Positions 1 to 5,005 of a stretch of DNA of 5,615 nucleotides are shown here, in pieces. Below the pieces are notes generated by a model. The model did no database searches. It saw only the letters and a program-made list of their open reading frames with translations, and was not told the DNA's origin. The translations under genes were made by a program, and so were the position numbers. The DNA comes from Verrucomicrobiota bacterium (lineage in GTDB: Bacteria > Verrucomicrobiota > Verrucomicrobiia > Limisphaerales > AV2). Within the stretch, counting starts at the first letter, position 1. Each line of letters starts with the position of its first letter. The stretch is taken from contig QHPA01000300.1 in assembly GCA_003218935.1 (NCBI GenBank), positions 1 through 5,615 of the forward strand, read 5' to 3'.

Positions 1-1
1 C

Positions 2-229
2 TTTTCCGGCAAATGCCCGCTGTTCCTCTGCTTCAAGCGCCCGGCGGGCGAGATCGTCTTCGTCGAGACGCATGAACGGTTCGGCGTTCTGCCCTCGATC
101 GAATTGCAAAAGGCCGTGGACGGGATGTTCGGTGAGGAGACGTACTACGCCAAAGTGGACACGACACCGCCCGGACGCGCGCCACGGCGCTGGGAACGCA
201 AACCGGGACTGGCTGTGGTAGAGGAGTAA
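2..229 (+). CDS. dnaE: C-terminal fragment, probable DNA polymerase III subunit alpha (DnaE), 5' end outside window
   Basis: The reading frame is open from the left edge to TAA at 227-229 and gives the last 75 residues of a protein. The visible part begins FSGKCPLFLCFKR and has alternating beta-type segments (LFLCFK, EIVFVETHERFGVLPS), then a helix (IELQKAVDGMFG) and YYAKVD, and ends in a Pro/Arg-rich tail (PPGRAPRRWERK). A 'G-x-C-P-(V/L)-x-L' strand followed by 'V-x-P-S-x-x-L...L(F)G' is how I recall the small C-terminal domain of bacterial replicative polymerase alpha subunits ending, just after the OB-fold region. In that family the segment lies near the clamp-loader (tau) contact. The catalytic palm and PHP domains would lie upstream and cannot be seen, so the assignment rests on this short tail only. 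A different protein with a similar beta-rich tail cannot be excluded. Confidence 0.6.
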   Translation, partial: FSGKCPLFLCFKRPAGEIVFVETHERFGVLPSIELQKAVDGMFGEETYYAKVDTTPPGRAPRRWERKPGLAVVEE

Positions 230-290
230 CAAGTGTCATCGGCGAGCGACGAGAATGTTCGCCAGAAGTCGTTTCCTGGGTACAAATTCG

Positions 291-370
291 GTGGAGCGAG
301 GCTGCTGACGAGCTTTGAGGAACGCGGCTCGCGAGGACGCTCTCCCGACCTTAGAAGTCGGGCTAGAGGG
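291..370. repeat. Candidate interspersed palindromic intergenic repeat
   Basis: The segment carries two nested foldable stems. GCGA-g-GCTGC (296-305, one bulged G) pairs with GCGGCTCGC (324-332, one G-T pair), and CCCGAC (344-349) pairs with GTCGGG (357-362) across a 7-base loop. The core around GCGAGGACGCTC (331-342) looks like wording I associate with abundant intergenic repeats in verrucomicrobial genomes. That is a recollection, not a search result. Only one copy is present here, so the boundaries are approximate. Confidence 0.35.
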
Positions 371-444
371 CGGAATCGTTTCCGGGAAACCAGCGCATCC
401 ACTCACGCTTGCCCTCTCTCGTAGATCACCCTCCAATCCGGCGG

Positions 445-463
445 CTGCAAAAACAGTTTGCAG
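445..463. promoter_or_regulatory. Perfect 7-bp inverted repeat upstream of secreted-protein gene (operator or 5' leader hairpin)
   Basis: CTGCAAA at 445-451 and TTTGCAG at 457-463 are perfect reverse complements around the 5-base loop AACAG. The element ends 28 bases before the ATG at 492. Its 19-bp dyad size suits a dimeric repressor site, while the stem-loop would also form in a 5' leader. No T-tract follows on the plus strand, so it is a poor terminator for the upstream gene. Which role it has, if any, cannot be decided from one copy. Confidence 0.35.
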
Positions 464-491
464 AAAGGATGCGTCGGACTAACTTTAAGGC

Positions 492-836
492 ATGAAAACG
501 CCAAACTGTATTTCCCACCGCCGTTTTCGTTTGATCGCTGTCCGGTTGAGTTTCGTTGCGTCCTTGTGCGCGGGGCTGTGCCTGCTGCCCAGCTCGGTGC
601 TTGGCGGCGATGAAACCGGGGCTAAAAAGGCGCCAAAAAAGGCGGCCGCCGTGAAGCCGGAAAAGAAGGCCGAAGAAAAGGTCGTAATCACTGGTTCCCT
701 CATTCCGCAAAAGGTCAAGCGCGGGCGAATCCCGGCCACAGCTTCGCCGGTGGTGATCATTGACCAGAAGGACATCGAGCGCAGCGGCGCGACGACCGTG
801 GCGCAGGCGCTCAGAAAACAGGGCCTGGGTCGTTAA
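492..836 (+). CDS. Small secreted protein with a truncated TonB-receptor plug-like segment
   Basis: This 114-residue protein has three parts. Residues 1-38 look like a Sec signal peptide: a basic start (HRRFR) and a hydrophobic core (about 14-36), with likely cleavage near SSVLGG, so the protein should enter the periplasm. Residues 42-63 form a Lys/Ala/Glu linker (KKAPKKAAAVKPEKKAEEK). Residues 64-110 resemble the start of a TonB-dependent receptor plug domain: VVITGSLIPQ, then ATASPVVIIDQKDIERSG and TTVAQALRKQ. Normal receptors continue through the rest of the plug and a 22-strand barrel of several hundred residues. Here translation stops at GLGR-TAA and dprA begins 15 bp later on the other strand. 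None of the other frames downstream resumes a receptor, so this is not a simple frameshift. It may be a receptor remnant or a genuine short plug-like protein. The start ATG has AAGG only one base upstream, so initiation looks weak, but no better in-frame start exists. Confidence 0.65.
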   Translation: MKTPNCISHRRFRLIAVRLSFVASLCAGLCLLPSSVLGGDETGAKKAPKKAAAVKPEKKAEEKVVITGSLIPQKVKRGRIPATASPVVIIDQKDIERSGATTVAQALRKQGLGR

Positions 837-858
837 AACTCCGGGAGAATCTCACCGG
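834..858 (-). terminator. Possible rho-independent terminator of dprA
   Basis: Read on the minus strand, CCGG-T-GAG-ATT-CTC-CCGG forms a 7-bp stem with one bulged base, followed by AG and then TTTT (plus-strand AAAA at 835-838). The hairpin overlaps the last codon and the TGA stop of dprA (852-854). The stem is short and the T-run is only four bases, so activity is uncertain. It occupies the whole gap between the two convergent genes. On the plus strand there is no T-tract after the stem. Confidence 0.35.
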
Positions 859-1958
859 TTCCGCACGAAGAGCTTTCCGGGCAGTTGCCTGACCAGTCGT
901 TTCATTTCCAGGCTGAGCAAGGCCACGGAAGCGGCTGAGGCGGGCAGTCCGCTGCGACGGATCACGTCATCCATCGCCAACTCCTCTCTGCTTAACACAT
1001 CATGAATTTTCTGCTCGTTGTCGGATAGACTGAGTGCGGGCAGCGTGCCGCTTTCCACCGGTGACGGCGGGCGATTGCTCGACGGAAACAGGTATTCAAA
1101 CTCGCTCAGAATGTCTTCCGCGCCTTCGCACAGCTTCGCCCCTTTCTTGATCAGATCGTGGCAGCCTTTGCTTTGCGGCGAATCGATCCGGCCCGGCACG
1201 GCGAACAGTTGACGGCCGTTGTCGATGGCCATACCCGCCGTGATCAGCGCGCCGCTGGTGAGGTTGGCTTCGATCACCGCCGTGCCGAGCGTCATGCCCG
1301 CCACGATGCGGTTGCGAATCGGGAACGACTGTTTGTCCGCCTTGCGATTGAACGGGAACTGCGTCATGACCGCGCCGTTGGCAGCGATCCGCTGGAACAA
1401 CTCCGCGTTCTCCGGCGGAAAAACAATGTTGATGCCGTTGCCCAGCACCGCGACGGTGCGGCCTTTCGCGCTCAACGCGCCCTGATGCGCCGCGGTGTCG
1501 ATGCCCCGGGCGCCGCCGCTGACCACCGTCACGCCAACATACGCAAGCTGGTAAGCCAGCTTCCGCGCCGTCTCCAAGCCATAATGAGTCGCCAGCCGCG
1601 CGCCGACCATCGCGACGGCGTTGTTGTCCTTCGCTGCCAGCCCGCCTTTGACGTAGAGCACAATCGGCGGATCGTAAATCTGACGCAGCAGATCGGGATA
1701 CTCTTTGTCGGTCTGCGTGAGAATGTGGCAACCGAACTCCTGGATGCGCTTCAATTCGCCGCTGAGATCCACCGATTTCTCCCAGCTCCCGATGGCTTCA
1801 GCGGTTTCCTGGCCGATGCCGCGCACGTGGAGCAGATGTTGTTTGGAAGCGCGCAGGATGGAAGGCGCGTCGCCGAAATGTTCCAGCAACTGCCGCACTC
1901 GGACCGGCCCGACATGCTCAATCATGTTCAAGGCCACGAGCGCTTCCTTGGAATCCAT
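852..1958 (-). CDS. dprA: DNA-processing protein DprA (Smf), recombination mediator for natural transformation
   Basis: DprA binds incoming single-stranded DNA in the cytoplasm, shields it and loads RecA during natural transformation. From the ATG at 1958 the protein has 368 residues. The N-terminal part (about 1-65) is a helix-hairpin-helix/SAM-like region: EALVALNMIEHVGPVRVRQLL, split here as EALVALNMIEHVGP then VRVRQLL, followed by HVRGIG. The Rossmann-like DprA core (about 75-290) shows VGARLATHYG (118-127), SGGARGIDTAAH (147-158), AVLGNGINIVFPPEN (170-184), FPIRNRIVAGM (212-222), SGALITA (235-241) and LFAVPG (251-256). A C-terminal winged-helix-like region (about 308-368) completes the usual three-domain layout. 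All core motifs are intact, so it should be functional. The frame stays open upstream to a TTG at 1994 and a GTG at 1985. I prefer ATG 1958 because the family normally begins a few residues before 'EALVALN'. No strong Shine-Dalgarno precedes any candidate. It converges with the secreted-protein gene and diverges from the HAD gene. Confidence 0.96.
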   Translation of the reverse strand: MDSKEALVALNMIEHVGPVRVRQLLEHFGDAPSILRASKQHLLHVRGIGQETAEAIGSWEKSVDLSGELKRIQEFGCHILTQTDKEYPDLLRQIYDPPIVLYVKGGLAAKDNNAVAMVGARLATHYGLETARKLAYQLAYVGVTVVSGGARGIDTAAHQGALSAKGRTVAVLGNGINIVFPPENAELFQRIAANGAVMTQFPFNRKADKQSFPIRNRIVAGMTLGTAVIEANLTSGALITAGMAIDNGRQLFAVPGRIDSPQSKGCHDLIKKGAKLCEGAEDILSEFEYLFPSSNRPPSPVESGTLPALSLSDNEQKIHDVLSREELAMDDVIRRSGLPASAASVALLSLEMKRLVRQLPGKLFVRNR

Positions 1959-2036
1959 GCGCGAGGGAATACCGAAAATCTTCACGCACAGCAAGCAGAG
2001 ATCACCATTGCTTTTTGCCCACCGAGCCGTTTAGCT
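1959..2036. promoter_or_regulatory. Divergent dprA / HAD intergenic region
   Basis: These 78 bases must hold the start signals for two divergent genes if both are transcribed from here. I see no consensus -35/-10 pair on either strand and no strong ribosome binding site before ATG 1958 (minus) or GTG 2037 (plus). A TTGCTT-like element at 2008-2013 is weak. The region is called regulatory from gene orientation alone. Confidence 0.3.
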
Positions 2037-2720
2037 GTGCGCGTGGTTCGCCTGGTCCTCTTCGACATTGACGGCACGCTCATTCACACGGGCGGCGCGG
2101 GCGTAATGGCGTTTGGCCGCGCATTTGAGACCGAGTTCAGGATTGTCAACGGCGCCGCGCGCATCAAATTCTCCGGACGCACGGACACCGGCATCGCCCG
2201 CGAAATGTTCCTGCAACACGGCGTCGAGCCCTCACGGGAGAATCTCCGCCGCTTCTTCGACTCCTACGTCTTCTGGCTCGACTACCTGTTGACGCAGACG
2301 AGGGGCGGTGTTTTCGCCGGCGTCTGGGAATTCATTCATCAACTGCACGCGCTGCCCCAGCCGCCGGCGATTGGCCTGTTGACCGGCAACATCCGGCTCG
2401 GAGCGGAAATCAAACTCCGCCACTTCGAGCTCTGGGAGATTTTCCAGACCGGCGCGTTTGCTGACGACCAGGAAGACCGAAACCAAATCGCCGCCACCGC
2501 CAGACAACGCGGGAGTCAGTTGCTGAACGGCTCTCTGCGCGGCGAACAAATCCTCGTCATCGGCGACACACCGCGCGATATTCAATGCGCGCGACACATT
2601 GCGGCGAAGATGCTCGCCGTGACGACGGGCGGCGCGAAATCCGAGGAACTGAAGGAGTATCGGCCGGACTGGCTGGTGGAAGATTTGACGAAGCTGAAGG
2701 CGGAGGAGGTTTGCTCGTAG
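2037..2720 (+). CDS. HAD-superfamily hydrolase (phosphoglycolate phosphatase-like)
   Basis: This is a predicted cytoplasmic Mg-dependent phosphatase of 227 residues. Motif I is FDIDGTL (9-15, nucleophile Asp10, acid/base Asp12). Motif II is the Thr in LLTGN (Thr116). A Lys in the following helix (IKL, near 126) is the likely motif III residue. Motif IV is IGDTPRDI (175-182, Asp177 and Asp181). The helical insert between motifs I and II (about 18-95, with AFGRAF and FSGRTDTGIAREMF) is a C1-type cap, as in phosphoglycolate and related small-substrate phosphatases. The true substrate cannot be read from the sequence. The much longer open frame extending upstream is antisense to dprA and should be ignored. 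The first plausible start is GTG 2037 (MRVVRLVLFDIDG, with initiator Met), with GTG 2043 as an alternative. Neither has a clear Shine-Dalgarno. It lies 49 bp upstream of the ABC ATPase on the same strand, so cotranscription is possible, but no functional link is evident. Confidence 0.88.
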   Translation: MRVVRLVLFDIDGTLIHTGGAGVMAFGRAFETEFRIVNGAARIKFSGRTDTGIAREMFLQHGVEPSRENLRRFFDSYVFWLDYLLTQTRGGVFAGVWEFIHQLHALPQPPAIGLLTGNIRLGAEIKLRHFELWEIFQTGAFADDQEDRNQIAATARQRGSQLLNGSLRGEQILVIGDTPRDIQCARHIAAKMLAVTTGGAKSEELKEYRPDWLVEDLTKLKAEEVCS

Positions 2721-2769
2721 CGCACGCGTCTTTGCGTTACGGACGACTGTCAATTGCTGAGACCTCACC

Positions 2770-3708
2770 ATGATCGCATGTGAAAACCTGACTAAAAGGT
2801 TCGGCCACTTTACCGCGGTCGATCACGTCAGTTTCACGGTCAGCAAGGGTTCCATCTTCGGTTTCCTTGGCCCGAATGGTTCGGGCAAATCCACGGTCAT
2901 CCGGATGCTCTGCGGCCTGCTGGAGCCGAGCGATGGCCGCGCGACCATTTCCGGGCACGACGTGGCGCGCGAAACCGACCGCATCAAATCGCTCATCGGC
3001 TACATGTCCCAGAAATTCTCGCTCTACGACGAACTGACCGTGCACGAAAACCTGATGTTTTACGGAAGGCTCTATGGACTGAGCGGCGCGGGGCTTTTGC
3101 AGCGGCGCGATGAACTGGTCGCGCTCGCTCATCTCGAACCTTATCTGCATCGTCGCGCCGGTTTGTTGTCGGGGGGTTGGCGCCAAAGATTGGCGATGGT
3201 TTGCGCGCTGGTGCACAAACCGAGCGTGCTGTTTCTCGATGAGCCGACGGCGGGCATTGATCCGGTCGCGCGACGCGAGTTGTGGGACCTGCTCTTTGAG
3301 TTCTCGAGCATTGGCATGACGTTGTTCGTCACCACCCATTACATGGACGAAGCCGAACGGTGCTCGCACGTCGGTTATATCTACACGTCAAAACTCGTCG
3401 TGTGCGGCGAGCCGGACGATTTAAAACAGTTGCCCGTCGTGAATCCACCCGGCACCAAACGTCTGGATGTCACTTGCGACCATGTCACGGTCGGCCTGCA
3501 AGCCGTGCGCCGGCTGCCGGGTGTCCGGACGGCCACTGTGTTTGGCCAGTCGATGCACCTGCTCGTCGAGGAATCGATTTCCGAGCAATTCATTCGGGAA
3601 CGCCTGGACGGCGTTGGCATTCACCAGACCGACATCCGGCCGATTGCGCCGTCGTTGGAAGACGTGTTTGTCGCGTTGACCAATCGCAACAGCGGAGACG
3701 GAAAATGA
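2770..3708 (+). CDS. ABC-2 type exporter, ATP-binding subunit (YbhF/DrrA-like)
   Basis: This 312-residue nucleotide-binding subunit should power the permease encoded next. All ABC motifs are visible: Walker A GPNGSGKST (34-42), Q-loop Gln81 in MSQKFSLYDELT, signature LSGGWRQR (133-140), Walker B VLFLDEP (153-159), D-loop AGIDPVARR (161-169) and H-loop His190 in TTHYMDEAE. The signature has Trp where the canonical motif has Gln. I recall this as a common variant in this exporter subfamily and do not regard it as inactivating. Residues about 220-312 form an extra C-terminal domain ending in APSLEDVFVALT, the tail expected of ABC-2 exporter ATPases. ATG 2770 fits the usual N-terminus (MIACENLTKRFG), with only a weak GAG about 8 bases upstream. 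The E. coli YbhF counterpart is a fusion of two such ATPases, whereas here there is one, so a homodimer is expected. The TGA stop is part of an ATGA overlap that opens the next small frame. Confidence 0.95.
   Translation: MIACENLTKRFGHFTAVDHVSFTVSKGSIFGFLGPNGSGKSTVIRMLCGLLEPSDGRATISGHDVARETDRIKSLIGYMSQKFSLYDELTVHENLMFYGRLYGLSGAGLLQRRDELVALAHLEPYLHRRAGLLSGGWRQRLAMVCALVHKPSVLFLDEPTAGIDPVARRELWDLLFEFSSIGMTLFVTTHYMDEAERCSHVGYIYTSKLVVCGEPDDLKQLPVVNPPGTKRLDVTCDHVTVGLQAVRRLPGVRTATVFGQSMHLLVEESISEQFIRERLDGVGIHQTDIRPIAPSLEDVFVALTNRNSGDGK
3694..3697 (+). promoter_or_regulatory. Shine-Dalgarno (GGAG) at end of ATPase gene
   Basis: GGAG lies 7 bases before the ATG at 3705, which overlaps the ATPase TGA (ATGA). 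This is a better placed ribosome binding site than the one before the permease ATG at 3875, whose upstream bases (CCGGCACGGAT) have no clear Shine-Dalgarno. It therefore appears to serve the small frame at 3705. In an ancestral arrangement it may have served the permease directly. Confidence 0.5.
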
Positions 3709-3878
3709 AAAAGACCCAAACACCAAATCCCAAACACCAACGAAACACCAAGGATCAAACTTCAAACAGTGGCGACGCGCGGTTTGGAGTTTGGACGCTG
3801 GAGTTTATTTGGAGTTTGCTGTTTGGATTTTGGTGTTTATGTGACCGGCGAGCCGAACTCGTCCCGGCACGGATATGA
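3705..3878 (+). CDS. Possible 57-residue repeat-derived small membrane protein, coupled at both ends
   Basis: The frame starts at ATG 3705, overlapping the ATPase stop as ATGA behind a GGAG, and ends at TGA 3876-3878, overlapping the permease ATG 3875 as ATGA again. The product has a polar, basic first half (MKKTQTPNPKHQRNTKDQ...) and a hydrophobic stretch at about 27-46 (FGVWTLEFIWSLLFGFWCL) long enough for one membrane helix, then a charged tail (DRRAELVPARI). Almost all of it is encoded by the inverted repeat at 3716-3838, and its composition is that of the repeat rather than of a conserved protein. I know of no family for it. It may be a real small protein, a reading frame kept open only so that ribosomes reach the permease start, or chance. 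The double ATGA junction is what makes it worth listing. Confidence 0.35.
   Translation: MKKTQTPNPKHQRNTKDQTSNSGDARFGVWTLEFIWSLLFGFWCLCDRRAELVPARI
3716..3838. repeat. Heptamer-based imperfect inverted repeat (CCAAACA / GTTTGGA type)
   Basis: The left arm begins with four degenerate 7-base units: CCAAACA (3716), CCAAATC (3723), CCAAACA (3730) and CCAACGA (3737). The right arm has GTTTGGA at 3782 and 3789, then a drifted CGCTGGA (3796), and ends in TTTTGGTGTTT (3828-3838). The reverse complement of the right arm matches the left arm best at the outside (AAACACCAAA, then CCAAACA) and at the inner end (CAAAC). The middle needs gaps. The loop is about 3768-3781. The element is far more AT-rich and of lower complexity than the genes on either side. 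I associate such CCAAA/TTTGG palindromes with dispersed repeats in PVC-group and some other environmental bacteria. It has no transposase of its own. Confidence 0.75.
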
Positions 3879-4996
3879 AACTCCTCTTTCGCGGTTTCAA
3901 CGCCATTCTTTACAAGGAATTTCTCGTCGTGCTGCGCGATCCGTTGACGCTGTTCTTCATGTTCTTCCCGCCGCTCATCGAAATGATCGCGTTTGGTTAT
4001 GCGCTCGACAACGACGTGAAGCACATGGCCATGGTGGTGTTGAATGAGGACCGCACTGTGGAAAGCCGCCAGCTCATCGATCGCTTCGTCAATACCCAGA
4101 CCTTTCGCGTCGTCGGCGAGGTGCAAAGTGTGGATGAAATGGCGGCGGCAATTCGTCGGGGAAAAGCTTACATCGGCCTGCAAATTCCACCGAACTTCAC
4201 GCGCGATCTGCACGCCGGCCGCAACGCGCAAGTGCAGGTGTTGATTGACGGCTCCAGCTCCACCATCGCTTCGTCCGCGCTGAACACCGCGCTCGGCGTG
4301 TCATTCCGTGAATCGGTTTTCCGTCTGCTCGGCGAGACCGGTCGGCGCGAACTGCCGGTCGAAGTGCGCCCGCAAATTCTCTTCAACCCGGCCATGCGGA
4401 GCCCGAACTTTTTTGTGCCGGGCGTCATCGGCGTGGTGCTGCAAATCGCGACCACCTTCGCAACGGCGATGTCGCTGGTGCGCGAACGCGAACGCGGCAC
4501 GCTGGAACAATTGTTGGTCAGCCCGCTGTCGCGTTGGGGCCTCATGCTTGGCAAACTGGTGCCCTATCTGTGCATCGGCATGGTGATGGCGAGCGGCCTC
4601 ATCGCCATCATGAACTGGCTGTTTCATGTGCCCATCGCCGGCAGCCTGAGCGCGCTGTTTGCGGGCATCGTCGTTTACATCTTTTGCCTGTTGAGCCTCG
4701 GGCTGCTGGTCTCCACGCGCGCCCAAAACCAGATCCAGGCGCTGCAGATGAGCATGGTGTTCATCATGCCGTCGGTGTTTTTCTCCGGCTTCATCTTCCC
4801 GCGCGAAACCATGCCCTGGATTTTCTACGCGATCGGCTCGCTGCTTCCCACGACCTATTTCATCGAACTGGCGCGGGCCGTCATTCTTCGCGGCGCGAGT
4901 CTCGCGGACTTCTGGCAACACCTCGTGATTCTCGCGGGCATGGGCCTGGCGCTGTTTGCGCTCTGCGCGCTGCGGTTCCGGAAGAAGATTGGTTAG
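3875..4996 (+). CDS. ABC-2 type exporter, permease subunit (YbhR/YhhJ-like)
   Basis: This 373-residue inner-membrane protein is the transmembrane partner of the ATPase at 2770-3708. Its layout is that of full-length ABC-2 permeases: a cytoplasmic start with the elbow-like KEFLVVLRDPLTLFF, a first helix at about 24-45, a large periplasmic domain at about 46-178 (from ALDNDVKHMAM to RSPNFFVPG), then helices at about 180-202, 226-250, 258-281, 288-309 and 345-367. The family signature RERERGTLEQLLVSPLSR (203-220) sits between helices 2 and 3 in the cytoplasmic loop, and a Phe/Pro-rich segment (MPSVFFSGFIFPRETMP) marks helix 5. The substrate is unknown. Related systems export drugs, lipids or other hydrophobic compounds, often with an HlyD-type adaptor, which is absent here. 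ATG 3875 gives the expected N-terminus and overlaps the preceding small frame as ATGA, so translation may depend on coupling. It converges on the membrane-protein gene with 9 bp between stops. Confidence 0.94.
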   Translation: MKLLFRGFNAILYKEFLVVLRDPLTLFFMFFPPLIEMIAFGYALDNDVKHMAMVVLNEDRTVESRQLIDRFVNTQTFRVVGEVQSVDEMAAAIRRGKAYIGLQIPPNFTRDLHAGRNAQVQVLIDGSSSTIASSALNTALGVSFRESVFRLLGETGRRELPVEVRPQILFNPAMRSPNFFVPGVIGVVLQIATTFATAMSLVRERERGTLEQLLVSPLSRWGLMLGKLVPYLCIGMVMASGLIAIMNWLFHVPIAGSLSALFAGIVVYIFCLLSLGLLVSTRAQNQIQALQMSMVFIMPSVFFSGFIFPRETMPWIFYAIGSLLPTTYFIELARAVILRGASLADFWQHLVILAGMGLALFALCALRFRKKIG

Positions 4997-5005
4997 GGCA
5001 ACCAG
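4989..5005. terminator. Weak hairpin between convergent stops
   Basis: TGGTT (4990-4994) pairs with AACCA (5000-5004) around the loop AGGGC, extendable by one T-G pair. It spans the permease stop (4994-4996) and the short gap to the opposing gene's stop (5006-5008). No T-tract follows on the plus strand. On the minus strand it is followed only by a pyrimidine-rich run (ATCTTCTTCC). Its position between convergent genes is the main reason to list it. Confidence 0.22.

Larger units (their letters stand above)
230..491. other. Intergenic region with several inverted repeats; no convincing gene
   Basis: These 262 bases separate the dnaE-like stop from the next ATG. Short open frames cross it on both strands, but their products are Arg/Ser-rich, low-complexity and free of recognisable motifs, so I treat it as non-coding. 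It holds at least four inverted repeats: a bulged stem of 296-305 with 324-332, CCCGAC/GTCGGG at 344-349 and 357-362, GTTTCC/GGAAAC at 378-383 and 385-390, and CTGCAAA/TTTGCAG at 445-451 and 457-463. The density of stems at 290-390 suggests an interspersed palindromic repeat copy. The last stem, next to the downstream gene, is listed separately. I see no strong sigma-70-like promoter. Confidence 0.6.

Noticed and set aside
233..424. Possible 63-residue gene beginning at GTG 233, with GGAG 6 bases upstream inside the end of the dnaE-like gene
   Set aside because: The spacing is attractive, but the product is Arg/Ser/Gly-rich with no motif and reads straight through the inverted repeats at 296-390. 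It is more likely repeat DNA than a gene.
837..1005. Continuation of the TonB-receptor plug in another frame after the stop at 836
   Set aside because: The alternative frames give no plug or barrel-like sequence and the DNA here is the 3' end of dprA, so a frameshifted full receptor is not present.
1158..2033. Long plus-strand open frame running into the HAD gene, suggesting a 520-residue fusion
   Set aside because: Up to about 1958 it is antisense to a fully convincing dprA and its residues look like reverse-strand reading (His/Arg-rich). The HAD domain begins only at about 2037.
2008..2034. Sigma-70-like promoter (TTGCTT and a TTTAG element) before the HAD gene
   Set aside because: The -10 match is poor and would place the transcription start at or past GTG 2037, requiring a leaderless message. 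The evidence is too weak to list.
3716..3838. CRISPR-like array or telomere-type repeat
   Set aside because: The 7-base units are contiguous and degenerate, without unique spacers, and the two arms form one inverted repeat inside a chromosomal operon.
4301..4921. A 206-codon minus-strand open frame opposite the permease gene
   Set aside because: The product is rich in His, Gln, Arg and Asp as expected from antisense reading of a GC-rich membrane-protein gene, and the plus-strand permease has clear family motifs.
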